Assembly: GCA_041749255.1 (NCBI GenBank)
Contig: JBGTBR010000064.1
Span: forward strand, 1 to 64,000
Length of the DNA stretch: 64,000 bases
DNA from: JABDLO01 sp041749255
Lineage (GTDB): Bacteria; Bacteroidota; Bacteroidia; Chitinophagales; Saprospiraceae
Direction: 5' to 3'
Part shown: one piece after another, positions 7,657 through 16,981 of the stretch
Position numbering within the stretch: position 1 is the stretch's first letter
How the letters are laid out: each line of letters opens with the position of its first letter
Notes under the pieces: generated by a model
Told to the model about the DNA's origin: nothing
The model's input: only the letters and a program-made list of their open reading frames with translations
The model's database searches: none
Translations under genes and position numbers: made by a program

Positions 7657-10062
7657 ATGAAAAAGATAATTTTGCAACTGTTTTTAATAGTATTATTTTC
7701 ACACATGTTACTTTCCCAGGAAATGGAAAGGGTTTCTATCGGAAAGGACATTGGACAGGTTAAAGATATCGATATCAGGGTAAGAGTTGTGGATGAAATA
7801 ACCGCAGAGTCTTTGGTGGGTGCTACCATAATTATTGAAGAATTAAACCTTGTGGAATCGACTAATGTCAATGGAACTGTAGAGTTTAAATTGGATAGAG
7901 CCGAATATACTCTAAAGGTGAGTTATTTGGGTTATGGCTCCATTACTATACCTATTACAGCAATTGGAGATGGGCGACTTACTGTCCGATTATTAGAGGA
8001 GGGTATACAATTGGATAACATTACCATTTACGGAAGAGATCCCGATAGAAATATCAGAAGTACAGATATGGGTGCAGTATCCATTTCAATGGCTGCAATC
8101 AAGGAACTACCTCCATTTATGGGAGAAATTGACATCATTAAGGCTATGACCACCTTACCGGGTGTAAGCCAGGTAGGTGAAGCGTCAGCTGGATTTAATG
8201 TAAGGGGTGGAGGTCCCGATCAAAATCTGATCATGTTTGCAGGAGCTCCCATTTACAACCCATCTCATTTATTTGGGCTTTTTACCGCTTTTAATCCTTC
8301 TTCTATCAGAAACGTAACTCTGTATAAAGCGGTAATTCCTGCAAAATTTGGTGGCAGAGGCTCTTCTATTCTCGATATTTCTGCAAAAAAAGGAAATTTT
8401 GGAGGTTGGTCAGCTGATGGTATTTTGGGAACATTTTCAAGTAGTGTAAACGTAGAAGGCCCTATTATTAAAGATAAACTCTCACTTTACATGGGAGGGA
8501 GAATGTCTTATGTAAATTGGATGCTTAAATCCATAACCAGTAATCCAGAACTTCGCAACAGTAGAGCGAATTTTTATGATTTGAATGGCACTCTTTCTTA
8601 TGCCATTAATAACAATAACATTGTTTCTTACAGCTTTTACGATAGCTATGACGACTTTTCATTTAGTGCGGACAATAATGTAGAATGGGCCAATAGAAGC
8701 CATAGTTTGAAATGGGAAGCTACATTTTCTTCAAAATTGGAAGCGGATATTGTTGCCTATCATACGGACTATGATTATACATTACTCGATTCAGCGGGAT
8801 TTAATAATTTCTCTATAAACTCAGGTGTCCAGGATCAGGGCATTAAAGGCTTTTTGCTGTACAAATTAAATGACAAACATACATTAACTTTTGGAGGAGA
8901 CACCAAATGGCTTTCAGTCAATCCCGGAGAAAGAATACCGGATCTGGAATCCGGATCTGCTATACTTCCCAAAACCGTACAGTCTGAACAAGCCAATGAA
9001 TCAGCGATCCATTTTCAACACGAATTTGATATTTCTTCCAACATCGCTATTTCTTATGGTGCCAGATATAATATGTACAGGTATCTCGGTCCCAGGAGGG
9101 TCAACGAATATGAACCTTTCAGACCTTTAAATACAGGAAGCATAATCAATACCATTGAGTATGGAAGCGGAGATGTCATCGCTTCGTACAATGGTTTTGC
9201 ACCCAGAGCATCGTTGAGACTTACAACAGGACCAAAAAGTTCTTTGAAGATTGGCTACAACAAGATGTTTCAATTTATGCACCTCATATCCAATACGGCC
9301 ACTATTGCTCCTACTGATTTTTGGAAAATGGCTGATCAATACTTCTTACCTCAGGAAGTAGACCAATATTCTATAGGTTTATATAAAAACCTAAAGGGCA
9401 ATATCTACGAAACTTCCATTGAAGCTTATTATAAAGATATCAGGAACGTAATAGAGTACAAAGACGGTGCGGAATTAATTCTTCAGGATAATCTTGAAAC
9501 CCAATTGGTTCCCGGTACTGGAAGGGCATATGGAGTAGAATTATTTTTGAGGAAAAATGTCGGACGATTGACTGGCTGGGTAGGTTACACTTATTCCAGA
9601 AGCCTAAGGAGGGTAATATCTCCGTTTGAAGAGGAAATTATAAATAATGGAGATTGGTTTGCTTCCAATTTTGACAAACCTCATGATATAAATGTAATCG
9701 GAAACTACAAATTCAATACCTACCTCACTTTTTCTGCTAATTTTAACTACAGTACAGGTAGGCCTGTAACCCTTCCTGAAGCAAAATATAACTTTGGATC
9801 GAGAGAACTGGCTTTTTTCGATCAAAGAAACCTGGGAAGGATTCCCGATTTTCACAGATTGGATGTTTCCATGACTATAGATACAAAATCCAAGAAAAAG
9901 TTACTTTCCGGGGAACTAACCCTGTCTATTTTAAATGTTTATGGAAGAAGGAATCCTTTCTCTATTTTCTTTGCCAATAAAGAGAGGATTTTGCCTCAGG
10001 CTTTCAGACTTTCAATAATAGGAGTTCCGGTTCCTACCATCAGTTATTCTTTGAAAATATGA
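7657..10062 (+). CDS. TonB-dependent receptor with carboxypeptidase-like N-domain
   Basis: This outer-membrane beta-barrel uses TonB energy to import a ligand. The start chosen (MKKIILQLFLIVLF) gives a proper signal peptide; an upstream in-frame ATG at 7624 would overlap the Kelch gene. After the signal comes a CarboxypepD_reg-like domain (about 35-115), a plug with the core FNVRGGGPDQNLIMFAGAPI (about 175-200), and a barrel of roughly 550 residues to the C-terminus. The receptor type, 801 residues with a plug that lacks SusC signatures, is the one usually paired with DUF4249 lipoproteins, as found immediately downstream. The ligand is unknown. Confidence 0.9.
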   Translation: MKKIILQLFLIVLFSHMLLSQEMERVSIGKDIGQVKDIDIRVRVVDEITAESLVGATIIIEELNLVESTNVNGTVEFKLDRAEYTLKVSYLGYGSITIPITAIGDGRLTVRLLEEGIQLDNITIYGRDPDRNIRSTDMGAVSISMAAIKELPPFMGEIDIIKAMTTLPGVSQVGEASAGFNVRGGGPDQNLIMFAGAPIYNPSHLFGLFTAFNPSSIRNVTLYKAVIPAKFGGRGSSILDISAKKGNFGGWSADGILGTFSSSVNVEGPIIKDKLSLYMGGRMSYVNWMLKSITSNPELRNSRANFYDLNGTLSYAINNNNIVSYSFYDSYDDFSFSADNNVEWANRSHSLKWEATFSSKLEADIVAYHTDYDYTLLDSAGFNNFSINSGVQDQGIKGFLLYKLNDKHTLTFGGDTKWLSVNPGERIPDLESGSAILPKTVQSEQANESAIHFQHEFDISSNIAISYGARYNMYRYLGPRRVNEYEPFRPLNTGSIINTIEYGSGDVIASYNGFAPRASLRLTTGPKSSLKIGYNKMFQFMHLISNTATIAPTDFWKMADQYFLPQEVDQYSIGLYKNLKGNIYETSIEAYYKDIRNVIEYKDGAELILQDNLETQLVPGTGRAYGVELFLRKNVGRLTGWVGYTYSRSLRRVISPFEEEIINNGDWFASNFDKPHDINVIGNYKFNTYLTFSANFNYSTGRPVTLPEAKYNFGSRELAFFDQRNLGRIPDFHRLDVSMTIDTKSKKKLLSGELTLSILNVYGRRNPFSIFFANKERILPQAFRLSIIGVPVPTISYSLKI

Positions 10063-10131
10063 AAGTTACATTTTTAGGAATATATGATTAGCCGTTGTAA
10101 TTTGTAAAACAGATATTAAAAAAAGTAAAAG

Positions 10132-11193
10132 ATGATAAGGTCGATTTTCTATCTGATGATTCTGGCGCTTTTGGGATGTATTGATCCATTTGAATTTGAA
10201 ACAGAAAGTGGTGAATTACTCGTAACAGTTGAAGGATTTATTACTACAGCACCAGGCCCACATTTTGTAAGACTTTCCAGAAGCGATCGCTACGGTTCGG
10301 TTTTTGAGGGAGTGGTACTACCTATTTCCAGGGCGAATGTTATTATAAGAGACAATTTAGGAAATATTGAATTTCTCCAAGAAACAGAAACGGATGGTAC
10401 TTATAAAACTTCAGATGCATTTTCAGCTGAGCTGGGTAGAAGTTACACCATCCAAATAAGGACGGCCGGAGGGGATAATTACATTTCCTTGCCCGAAATG
10501 GCTCATCCTGTTCCTGAAATAGATTCATTTACGGTTCAAACTGTAGTTATACCTACAGAAAACTCATTGCTCAATTCTTCAGGGGCTCAGATTATTGGTC
10601 ATTTTAAAGACCCGGCTGATGAAAAAAATTATTACCAATGGTTAGCCGGTGAATCGGTGTATACTCTTCTTACCAATCCAGAGTTATTTACACTTCCAAG
10701 GACTGATCCGGTAAATCCTCTAGGATCTGCACCAAAAGATTGCTGCAGTAAATGTTTCAGATATGAAACATTGAGAAATATGCCGATATCCATCGCGGAC
10801 GACATTAGTTTTAATGGAAATGCTACCCGTTTACCCATAATGACCATACTGGATAATGGGCACAGATTCCGGGAAATTTTCCGGGTCGATATTCATCAAA
10901 TGTCTCTTTCTGAAAGAGCTTATCGATTTTTGTTACTGGCCAAACAACAATTGGAGACACAGGGAAACATTTTTGATCCACCACCCGCAAATATTAGAGG
11001 TAATATCCTCAGCCTGGATGACCCGGAAGAGGTATCTCTTGGATATTTTTATGTTTCTGACGTTAGAACCAAACATCTTTACATAAGAAGTTCGGATCTG
11101 GAATTACTTCAAACTCCTAATCTCATCCCGGATGATTGCCGGGAAGTCGAGGATTCATTTATCGATCCACCCTCTGATTGGGATCCTAATTGA
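10132..11193 (+). CDS. DUF4249 lipoprotein, copy 1
   Basis: The 353-residue product has a lipoprotein signal with cysteine 16 in LALLGC, followed by IDPF. The DUF4249 core follows: VEGFITTAPGPHFVRLSRS, then IIRDNLGN and a strongly conserved GHFKDPADEKNYYQW block at about 156-170. A cysteine cluster PKDCCSKCFR lies at 201-210 (Cys204, 205, 208) and a further conserved cysteine in IPDDCREV near the end. DUF4249 has no known biochemical function; its steady pairing with TonB receptors suggests a surface partner comparable in role to SusD. It starts 69 bp after the receptor stop, so it is probably in the same transcript. Confidence 0.88.
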   Translation: MIRSIFYLMILALLGCIDPFEFETESGELLVTVEGFITTAPGPHFVRLSRSDRYGSVFEGVVLPISRANVIIRDNLGNIEFLQETETDGTYKTSDAFSAELGRSYTIQIRTAGGDNYISLPEMAHPVPEIDSFTVQTVVIPTENSLLNSSGAQIIGHFKDPADEKNYYQWLAGESVYTLLTNPELFTLPRTDPVNPLGSAPKDCCSKCFRYETLRNMPISIADDISFNGNATRLPIMTILDNGHRFREIFRVDIHQMSLSERAYRFLLLAKQQLETQGNIFDPPPANIRGNILSLDDPEEVSLGYFYVSDVRTKHLYIRSSDLELLQTPNLIPDDCREVEDSFIDPPSDWDPN

Positions 11194-11383
11194 AGACGTT
11201 AAAATGATTTTTACATTTGGATTACTCCTATTGACAGTCTAATTTAATTTTATGAACTACAGGATATTCCATTTTATTAGGCAGCTAAATTGATGTAATA
11301 CCGTTTTATTTTTATTATTCATTTTTTTGTAAGTTAAACTATTGGTAAAGGATAGGTTGACATTACTTTATCATCGGATATAA

Positions 11384-12457
11384 ATGAAAAAATCAACTTT
11401 AATACTTTATATTTTACTTGTATCTGCCTGTATCGATCCCTACAATTTTGAATTGAATCAATTCGAATCTCTAGTCATTGTTGAGGGCATCATTACAACT
11501 GCCCCAGGACCTCACCAAATCAAACTTTCCAGAAGTGCTTTATATGGGAATAATTTTGAAGGGGTGGTTCAGGCAATACCTAATGCTAGCCTCCATATTC
11601 GTGATATGAACGGTTCTATTGAAGTTTTGCATAGTACCGATGTAATAGGTCTATATCAGACCTCTCCTGAGTTTTCGGCTCAAGTTGGCAACATATATAC
11701 ACTTCATATAGAACTCCAGGATGGTCGCACCCTCATGTCATTGCCAGAACCCGCATTAAAGGTGCCGGATCTCGATTCGTTATCGGTCAGAACCGATGAA
11801 TTTTTTACTGAGAACCCACTTCTTAATAAAAGCGGAGCACAGGTTATGGCTCATTTTAAAGATCCGGCTGATGAAAAAAATTATTATCAATGGATATATG
11901 GAGAATCGGTTTACGCTTTGGTAACCAATCCGGAGGAATTTAGAAAGGGGCCATTAGGCATGATTGATGGTCGACCATGTCCATATTGCCCTTGTCCTAA
12001 AGACTGCTGTAACTTATGTTATCGGACAGAAACCCTGGGGAGAGCGCCGATATCTCTTCTTGATGACGAACCTATAAATGGCAATTCTATAAGCCATCCG
12101 GTTTTGTTTATAGAGGATGATGGAGTAAGGCTAAGACATACATACAGAATAGATATAACCCAAAGATCCCTTTCTGAAAGAGCTTATCGTTACCTCCTTT
12201 TATCAAAACAACAACTTGAAATTGAAGGCAGCGTCTTTGATCCACCTCCCGCCAATATAAGAAGTAACATAGTGCAACTGGATAATCCGGATATTCCTGT
12301 CTTAGGCTATTTTTTTGCTTCAGATGTCAGAACCAAAAGAATTTATATAAAAAGGGATGACTTAACTGTTCATGCTAGACCTAATATTATACCCGATGAT
12401 TGTCGTGAAGTTCGCGATGCCAGTCTGGATGCCCCGGATGATTGGAATCCGAATTAG
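11384..12457 (+). CDS. DUF4249 lipoprotein, copy 2
   Basis: This is a paralogue of the preceding gene, 357 residues long, with the same lipoprotein signal (cysteine 16 followed by IDPY) and the same core HFKDPADEKNYYQW. It has an expanded cysteine region, CPYCPCPKDCCNLCYRTE, with seven cysteines, far more than copy 1, as well as the late PDDCREV cysteine. The AT-rich 190-bp spacer before it could hold its own promoter, but no strong match was found. Function is unknown beyond an inferred role at the cell surface with the neighbouring TonB receptor. Confidence 0.87.
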   Translation: MKKSTLILYILLVSACIDPYNFELNQFESLVIVEGIITTAPGPHQIKLSRSALYGNNFEGVVQAIPNASLHIRDMNGSIEVLHSTDVIGLYQTSPEFSAQVGNIYTLHIELQDGRTLMSLPEPALKVPDLDSLSVRTDEFFTENPLLNKSGAQVMAHFKDPADEKNYYQWIYGESVYALVTNPEEFRKGPLGMIDGRPCPYCPCPKDCCNLCYRTETLGRAPISLLDDEPINGNSISHPVLFIEDDGVRLRHTYRIDITQRSLSERAYRYLLLSKQQLEIEGSVFDPPPANIRSNIVQLDNPDIPVLGYFFASDVRTKRIYIKRDDLTVHARPNIIPDDCREVRDASLDAPDDWNPN

Positions 12458-12535
12458 AATTAAAATGATAGAATAAAGCCTTGATCCGGAAAGAAAAATG
12501 GCTATCATGCAACAAATAACGAAATATAGAGTGAT

Positions 12536-13594
12536 ATGAAAAAAGTTTTGATCATTATCTCTTTCGTTGTGATAAGTGGCTGTATTGATCCTTATCATTT
12601 TGATATAGATGGTGGCCAACCGTTAGTCATTGTTGACGGCAACATCACTACTGAAGAAGGAACACATTATGTCAGATTGTTTTGGAGCAGTGTGTATGGC
12701 AATAATTTCCAGGGAGTGGTACAACCATTACCCAACGCATCACTTTGGATCAGAGATGACTCTGGTGGCATTGAGTTAATGACCCAAAGCAATGAAATAG
12801 GAGTATACCAAACTTCACGATCATTCTCTGCAAAGGTGGGTCGATCTTATTCTCTGTACATCGAATTGCCGGATGGAAGAATTATTATGTCTTTACCAGA
12901 AAAAGTGGATAGAGTGCCTGAAATTGACTCTCTTTCTGTGAGAACCCATGAAATTTTTACTGATAATCCGTTGTACAATCAAAGCGGAGCTCAGGTTATG
13001 GTTCATTTTAAAGATCCTGCCGATGAAAAGAACTATTATCAATGGGTGCATGGAGAATCAGTGTATGTATTAATAGCCAACCCGGAACTTCACAGGTTTG
13101 GTCCGGATAATTTTCTCTGCCCTTATTGTGATGATCCCAAAGACTGCTGTGACCGGTGTTTTCGAACTGAAAAACTGACCAGAATACCGTTGACCATTGC
13201 AGATGACGAAACTTTTAATGGGGCTTCTATGAGTGTTCCGTTTATTTTCATTGAAGATAATGGTGTAAGATTGCGTGATACTTACAGAATCGATATTCAA
13301 CAAAGATCACTCTCTCAAAGGGCACACCGATTTCTGCTTCTTACAAAACAACAACTGGAAATCGAAGGAAATGTTTTTGATCCTCCTCCAGCAAATATTC
13401 GAAGCAATTTGGTCAATATGGATAACCCGGATGAACCCGTATTGGGCTATTTTATGGCATCAGATGTCCACACCAGAAGAATTTATATAAAAAATACTGA
13501 TATTTCCATTCACAAAGCGGTAAACATTATTCCGGATGATTGCAGGGAAGTTCGCGACGCCAGTCTGGAGCCCCCGGATGATTGGAATCCATGA
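12536..13594 (+). CDS. DUF4249 lipoprotein, copy 3
   Basis: The 352-residue third paralogue starts 78 bp after copy 2 and is closest to it over much of its length, including the CPYC-x-x-PKDCCDRCFRTE cluster. The lipoprotein signal ends at cysteine 16 (VVISGC, then IDPY). The C-terminus reads PDDCREVRDASLEPPDDWNP. Its final 22 bp (13572-13593) recur with one mismatch at 18684-18705, outside any gene, as if the 3' end had been copied there. Function is unknown; tandem duplication from copy 2 is the simplest origin. Confidence 0.87.
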   Translation: MKKVLIIISFVVISGCIDPYHFDIDGGQPLVIVDGNITTEEGTHYVRLFWSSVYGNNFQGVVQPLPNASLWIRDDSGGIELMTQSNEIGVYQTSRSFSAKVGRSYSLYIELPDGRIIMSLPEKVDRVPEIDSLSVRTHEIFTDNPLYNQSGAQVMVHFKDPADEKNYYQWVHGESVYVLIANPELHRFGPDNFLCPYCDDPKDCCDRCFRTEKLTRIPLTIADDETFNGASMSVPFIFIEDNGVRLRDTYRIDIQQRSLSQRAHRFLLLTKQQLEIEGNVFDPPPANIRSNLVNMDNPDEPVLGYFMASDVHTRRIYIKNTDISIHKAVNIIPDDCREVRDASLEPPDDWNP

Positions 13595-13700
13595 AAAGAG
13601 TCACTCTGCCCCATTTATTACCTGAAGGTTGAAATCCTGACATAATTTGGTAGATTAATTATTTTGAACAAAGAACATCAAGTTGAAAGTTAAAAGGTAA

Positions 13701-14104
13701 ATGTTGGAAAAGTTGTTAATGCCAGAAATACACAATGCTAATTGCCAAATACATATTGTGAAAATCGTAAATTTCTACAGGTAAGTAGTAGGCGCCCGAT
13801 ACCATGATTCAAAAGCCATAACAAAGAATAAGTATATCGAATCCCTGGACAAAAAATTACCTCCTGCAATAATGGATTCTGGCAAGTTCGTGTTTAATGT
13901 GACAAGTAAGGAAATAAATTATAATAAAATCGAACCACAGATCTATGAATTGAGACCATTCTTTGGCTGGAATTGGCCATATGGCAAAAAGTAGTGCTTA
14001 TTGTGGGTTATCCATATGGATATATCAAGGGCAGAATCATTTATAAATACATATTTCAATCAGTTCCTGCTTACGGAAATGTGCAACAAAAGCTCAAATT
14101 TTAA
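13701..14104 (+). pseudogene. Possible decayed ORF
   Basis: In the 650-bp gap after DUF4249 copy 3 a protein-like reading can be pieced together. An ATG at 13701 opens a frame broken by TAA at 13782-13784. The same frame continues for 69 codons to a stop at 13992-13994, including DKKLPPAIMDSGKF and RPFFGWNWPYGKK. A third piece in another frame (13994-14104) reads VLIVGYPYGYIKG and ends in QQKLKF. The reading could be chance, and the family was not recognised. The remainder of the gap (14105-14244) shows nothing. Confidence 0.3.
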
Positions 14105-14244
14105 AAGGTAACCCTGATAATGTTTTACATCATTTTACCATTTCGTATACCTCTTTTCTGTACTTCTCTTAGATCAAATAAAATATTAAACTCATTAATT
14201 ATCATTTAAAAACCTTTTACGATTGCTTCGCTCCTACCTTTTAA

Positions 14245-16968
14245 TCACTTGTAATTTTTGAACTGACCTTCCGTAATGCCCCTTCGACGATCGGTTCGAA
14301 AAGGAAGAGCGGGAAGTTTTTCTCCATTGATCAGATTGACTATGGGCGATTCTCCCCAGCTGTAGCGAACATGGGAAGGATGGGTCACCTCAGGATGCCA
14401 AAGTTCAATTTTGCCTTTCTTAATTCTTGCAAAGGCAAAGAAAAATTGACCCTCCTCTGATGCAATGGCAAAACCTTTTGGAGATCTGCCATCTGTTGTC
14501 GTCAGACCTTCAGCATTCTCAAAGGTGACGACCAACTTTTTCCCCTTTCTTTTATGCGAAATATACACCGGCCCATCCGTTATCATATTCGATTTCCCAT
14601 ATTGATTTTTCAATGCATGACGTGCCAATCGTTCACCAACATCCTTTTTATTGAGTGGGTGGATGTCTGAGGCATTGCCAATATCTATGGTTACAGCCAT
14701 TCCAGTATGTGGAAGGGATCTGGCTAAGTACTGTGACTCACGTAGTTCTGCCGCTGCACTTTCTTCCGGTTGATTGCTTACTTCTCCGTAATTGGCTATC
14801 TGTACATAATAGAAAGGCATTTCAGGTGATTTCCAAAGTCTTCGCCAATCCAGTATCAAAGCCGGAAATAATTTCCTGTAGGCGAAAGCATTCGTTTTAT
14901 TGGATTCTCCCTGATACCAAATCACCCCCTTTATTCCAAACTCCTTATAGGGATAAACCATACCATTAAATAATAAACCTGGGTAATGGTTTGGGTGAAT
15001 TCGAGCTGTAGAGAGATACATACCATCTCCTCTTTCAAACACAACTCCCGGCCTTACCATCCAGGTACCATTCAGTCTCGACCTCACCTTATTGTTACCC
15101 TCAGGATAAAAATCAAAATATGTATCCAGTCCCGTCAAACCACCTTTCCCTTCTACATCAAACACGCGAAGAACGATTTCATTGTCTTTTTCTCTCAATA
15201 ATCCTTTTGGTATCAAATAGTTGGTCCAGGATTTGGAAAAGTAGGTTTCACCTATATACAGGCCATTTATCCAACAGATATTGTGGTCATCAATTTGACT
15301 AAGCCATATACGTATGTCATGTGGTAAGAACTCTATCGGTACATCAAAGCTTTTACGATACCACATGGCGCCATCAAAGTTTCGGTATTCCGGGAGTTGA
15401 TCCTCCCAATAACCCGGCACTTCAATGGGTTTCCATCCTGAAAGATCTGATTGCCTTTCATACCACTTTTCATCCATCCCAATCCCTTTTTTATATTCAA
15501 CATCCTTCCAGACCTGGAAAATTGAATCTGATTCTCTCTCCAGCTCTTTCAATGGTTTGTTTCGTTCTTTTAACTGATCAAGTTGAAAATCATAGATTTC
15601 AAAAGGCTTCAAGGCCATGTCGCTCATCCAGGTTTCTATGCCCGTACCACCCCAACTTGCATCAACAATACCGATGGGAATATTCGATTCGAGATGTATT
15701 TTTTTAGCAAAATAATAAGCCACTCCGCTGTAATCCACCAATCCTTTTCCTTTGGCAATTTCCCAACCAGTGCTCGTTTCCCAATCATTTTTGGGATAGA
15801 ACTCCATCTCCCGGGGTGATTTGAAAAAACGGATTTGATCAAAATGAGCAGTAGCTATTTCGTCTGTTCCTCCCTGTGATTTTTGTAAAGTCCATTCCAT
15901 ATTAGACTGTCCGGAGGCAAACCAGACATCCCCGATATATATATTTGAGAGCAAAATGCGCACCTCATTATTTTCAATAGCTATTTGATATGGTCCTCCC
16001 GCCGGTTCAGCAGGCAAATGGTAAATAAAGTTACCATTTTCTTTCGTTTTTGTTTCATGACGTTGATCTTTCCACGTAATAGTAACGGGTGTATCCGGAT
16101 AGCCCTTGCCGATGACCGGTATGGGTCTACCTCGCTGAAAAATGGCGTGATCTGTGAGATAACTGTGCAGTTTCAGTGAGGCTGGCTTTCGTTGGCTGAA
16201 TATCCATGGCAACAACTCAGGTTCTACACTTGCATTTTTCCAACTATCGTGTTTTGCACCTTCGTATAGTGTGAGTTTTGGGTCACCACCCGCTTTCTTT
16301 ATAGCTTCCACCATTTGCACTGAAAAATCCGGTAAAACAATGTGATCCTGATCTCCATGAAATACCCATAATGGTACTTCCTTAGCATATGTATGCACGG
16401 TTGCGGGATGTGCTCCACCGCAAATGGGAAAGGCGGCTGCAAACATATCCGGGCGCCGATAGAGTATTTCAAAAGTACCCATACCCCCCATAGACAAACC
16501 CCCGACATATACCCTGCTTTTATCTACAAAAGGTAGGCATGATAAGGAATCCATCAATTCCAAAACCGATTGCAAAGCCTGGGTTGGCTCTCCTCCATTC
16601 TGAAACTCGATATCAAGGCGATCAGGATACCTGTCGATATTAGCATTAGCCCAGTAATCGTCAGTGGGACATTGTGGAAATACGACAATGGCCGGATGAC
16701 TTTCAGAATTTACTGCATCGAGAAACAAATGGTGAAAGTGAGCAAGTTGACTCTGATTATCTGAACCTCTTTCCCCCGCTCCATGTAAAAACAGCAATAA
16801 AGGATAGGTTTGAGTGGGATCAAAATTTAAAGGGATCAGTATTCTATATGGTAATGCCAGTTCAGACCCTATAAATACACGCGACTCATATCCTTGCTGT
16901 ACATGTGCGATCTCATGGAACATGACCCATATAAATAAAACTGGTACAAAAAATTTTACACTTTGCAT
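14245..16968 (-). CDS. Alpha/beta-hydrolase fused to sialate O-acetylesterase-type esterase
   Basis: The start chosen is the ATG at 16966-16968, which gives a signal-peptide-like N-terminus (MQSVKFFVPVLFIWVMF) and a 13-bp gap from the GH28 stop; the longer frame would overlap GH28. The 907-residue product has two enzymes. The first (about 30-270) is an alpha/beta-hydrolase with LLFLHGAGERG, nucleophile motif GLSMGG, HGDQDH and a late histidine. The second (about 330-880) is a SASA/GDSL-type esterase with FASGQSNMEW, DASWGGT, WYQGESN and DIGNASDIHP, interrupted by a jelly-roll insert. Such enzymes remove acetyl or other ester groups from glycans. With GH28 upstream, de-esterification of pectin or rhamnogalacturonan is likely (inference). 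Confidence 0.87.
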   Translation of the reverse strand: MQSVKFFVPVLFIWVMFHEIAHVQQGYESRVFIGSELALPYRILIPLNFDPTQTYPLLLFLHGAGERGSDNQSQLAHFHHLFLDAVNSESHPAIVVFPQCPTDDYWANANIDRYPDRLDIEFQNGGEPTQALQSVLELMDSLSCLPFVDKSRVYVGGLSMGGMGTFEILYRRPDMFAAAFPICGGAHPATVHTYAKEVPLWVFHGDQDHIVLPDFSVQMVEAIKKAGGDPKLTLYEGAKHDSWKNASVEPELLPWIFSQRKPASLKLHSYLTDHAIFQRGRPIPVIGKGYPDTPVTITWKDQRHETKTKENGNFIYHLPAEPAGGPYQIAIENNEVRILLSNIYIGDVWFASGQSNMEWTLQKSQGGTDEIATAHFDQIRFFKSPREMEFYPKNDWETSTGWEIAKGKGLVDYSGVAYYFAKKIHLESNIPIGIVDASWGGTGIETWMSDMALKPFEIYDFQLDQLKERNKPLKELERESDSIFQVWKDVEYKKGIGMDEKWYERQSDLSGWKPIEVPGYWEDQLPEYRNFDGAMWYRKSFDVPIEFLPHDIRIWLSQIDDHNICWINGLYIGETYFSKSWTNYLIPKGLLREKDNEIVLRVFDVEGKGGLTGLDTYFDFYPEGNNKVRSRLNGTWMVRPGVVFERGDGMYLSTARIHPNHYPGLLFNGMVYPYKEFGIKGVIWYQGESNKTNAFAYRKLFPALILDWRRLWKSPEMPFYYVQIANYGEVSNQPEESAAAELRESQYLARSLPHTGMAVTIDIGNASDIHPLNKKDVGERLARHALKNQYGKSNMITDGPVYISHKRKGKKLVVTFENAEGLTTTDGRSPKGFAIASEEGQFFFAFARIKKGKIELWHPEVTHPSHVRYSWGESPIVNLINGEKLPALPFRTDRRRGITEGQFKNYK

Positions 16969-16981
16969 TTGGATATTATTT

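Noticed and set aside
15321..15707. Plus-strand frame of 128 codons inside the double esterase gene
   Set aside because: Antisense to the conserved SASA domain and composed of random-looking residues.
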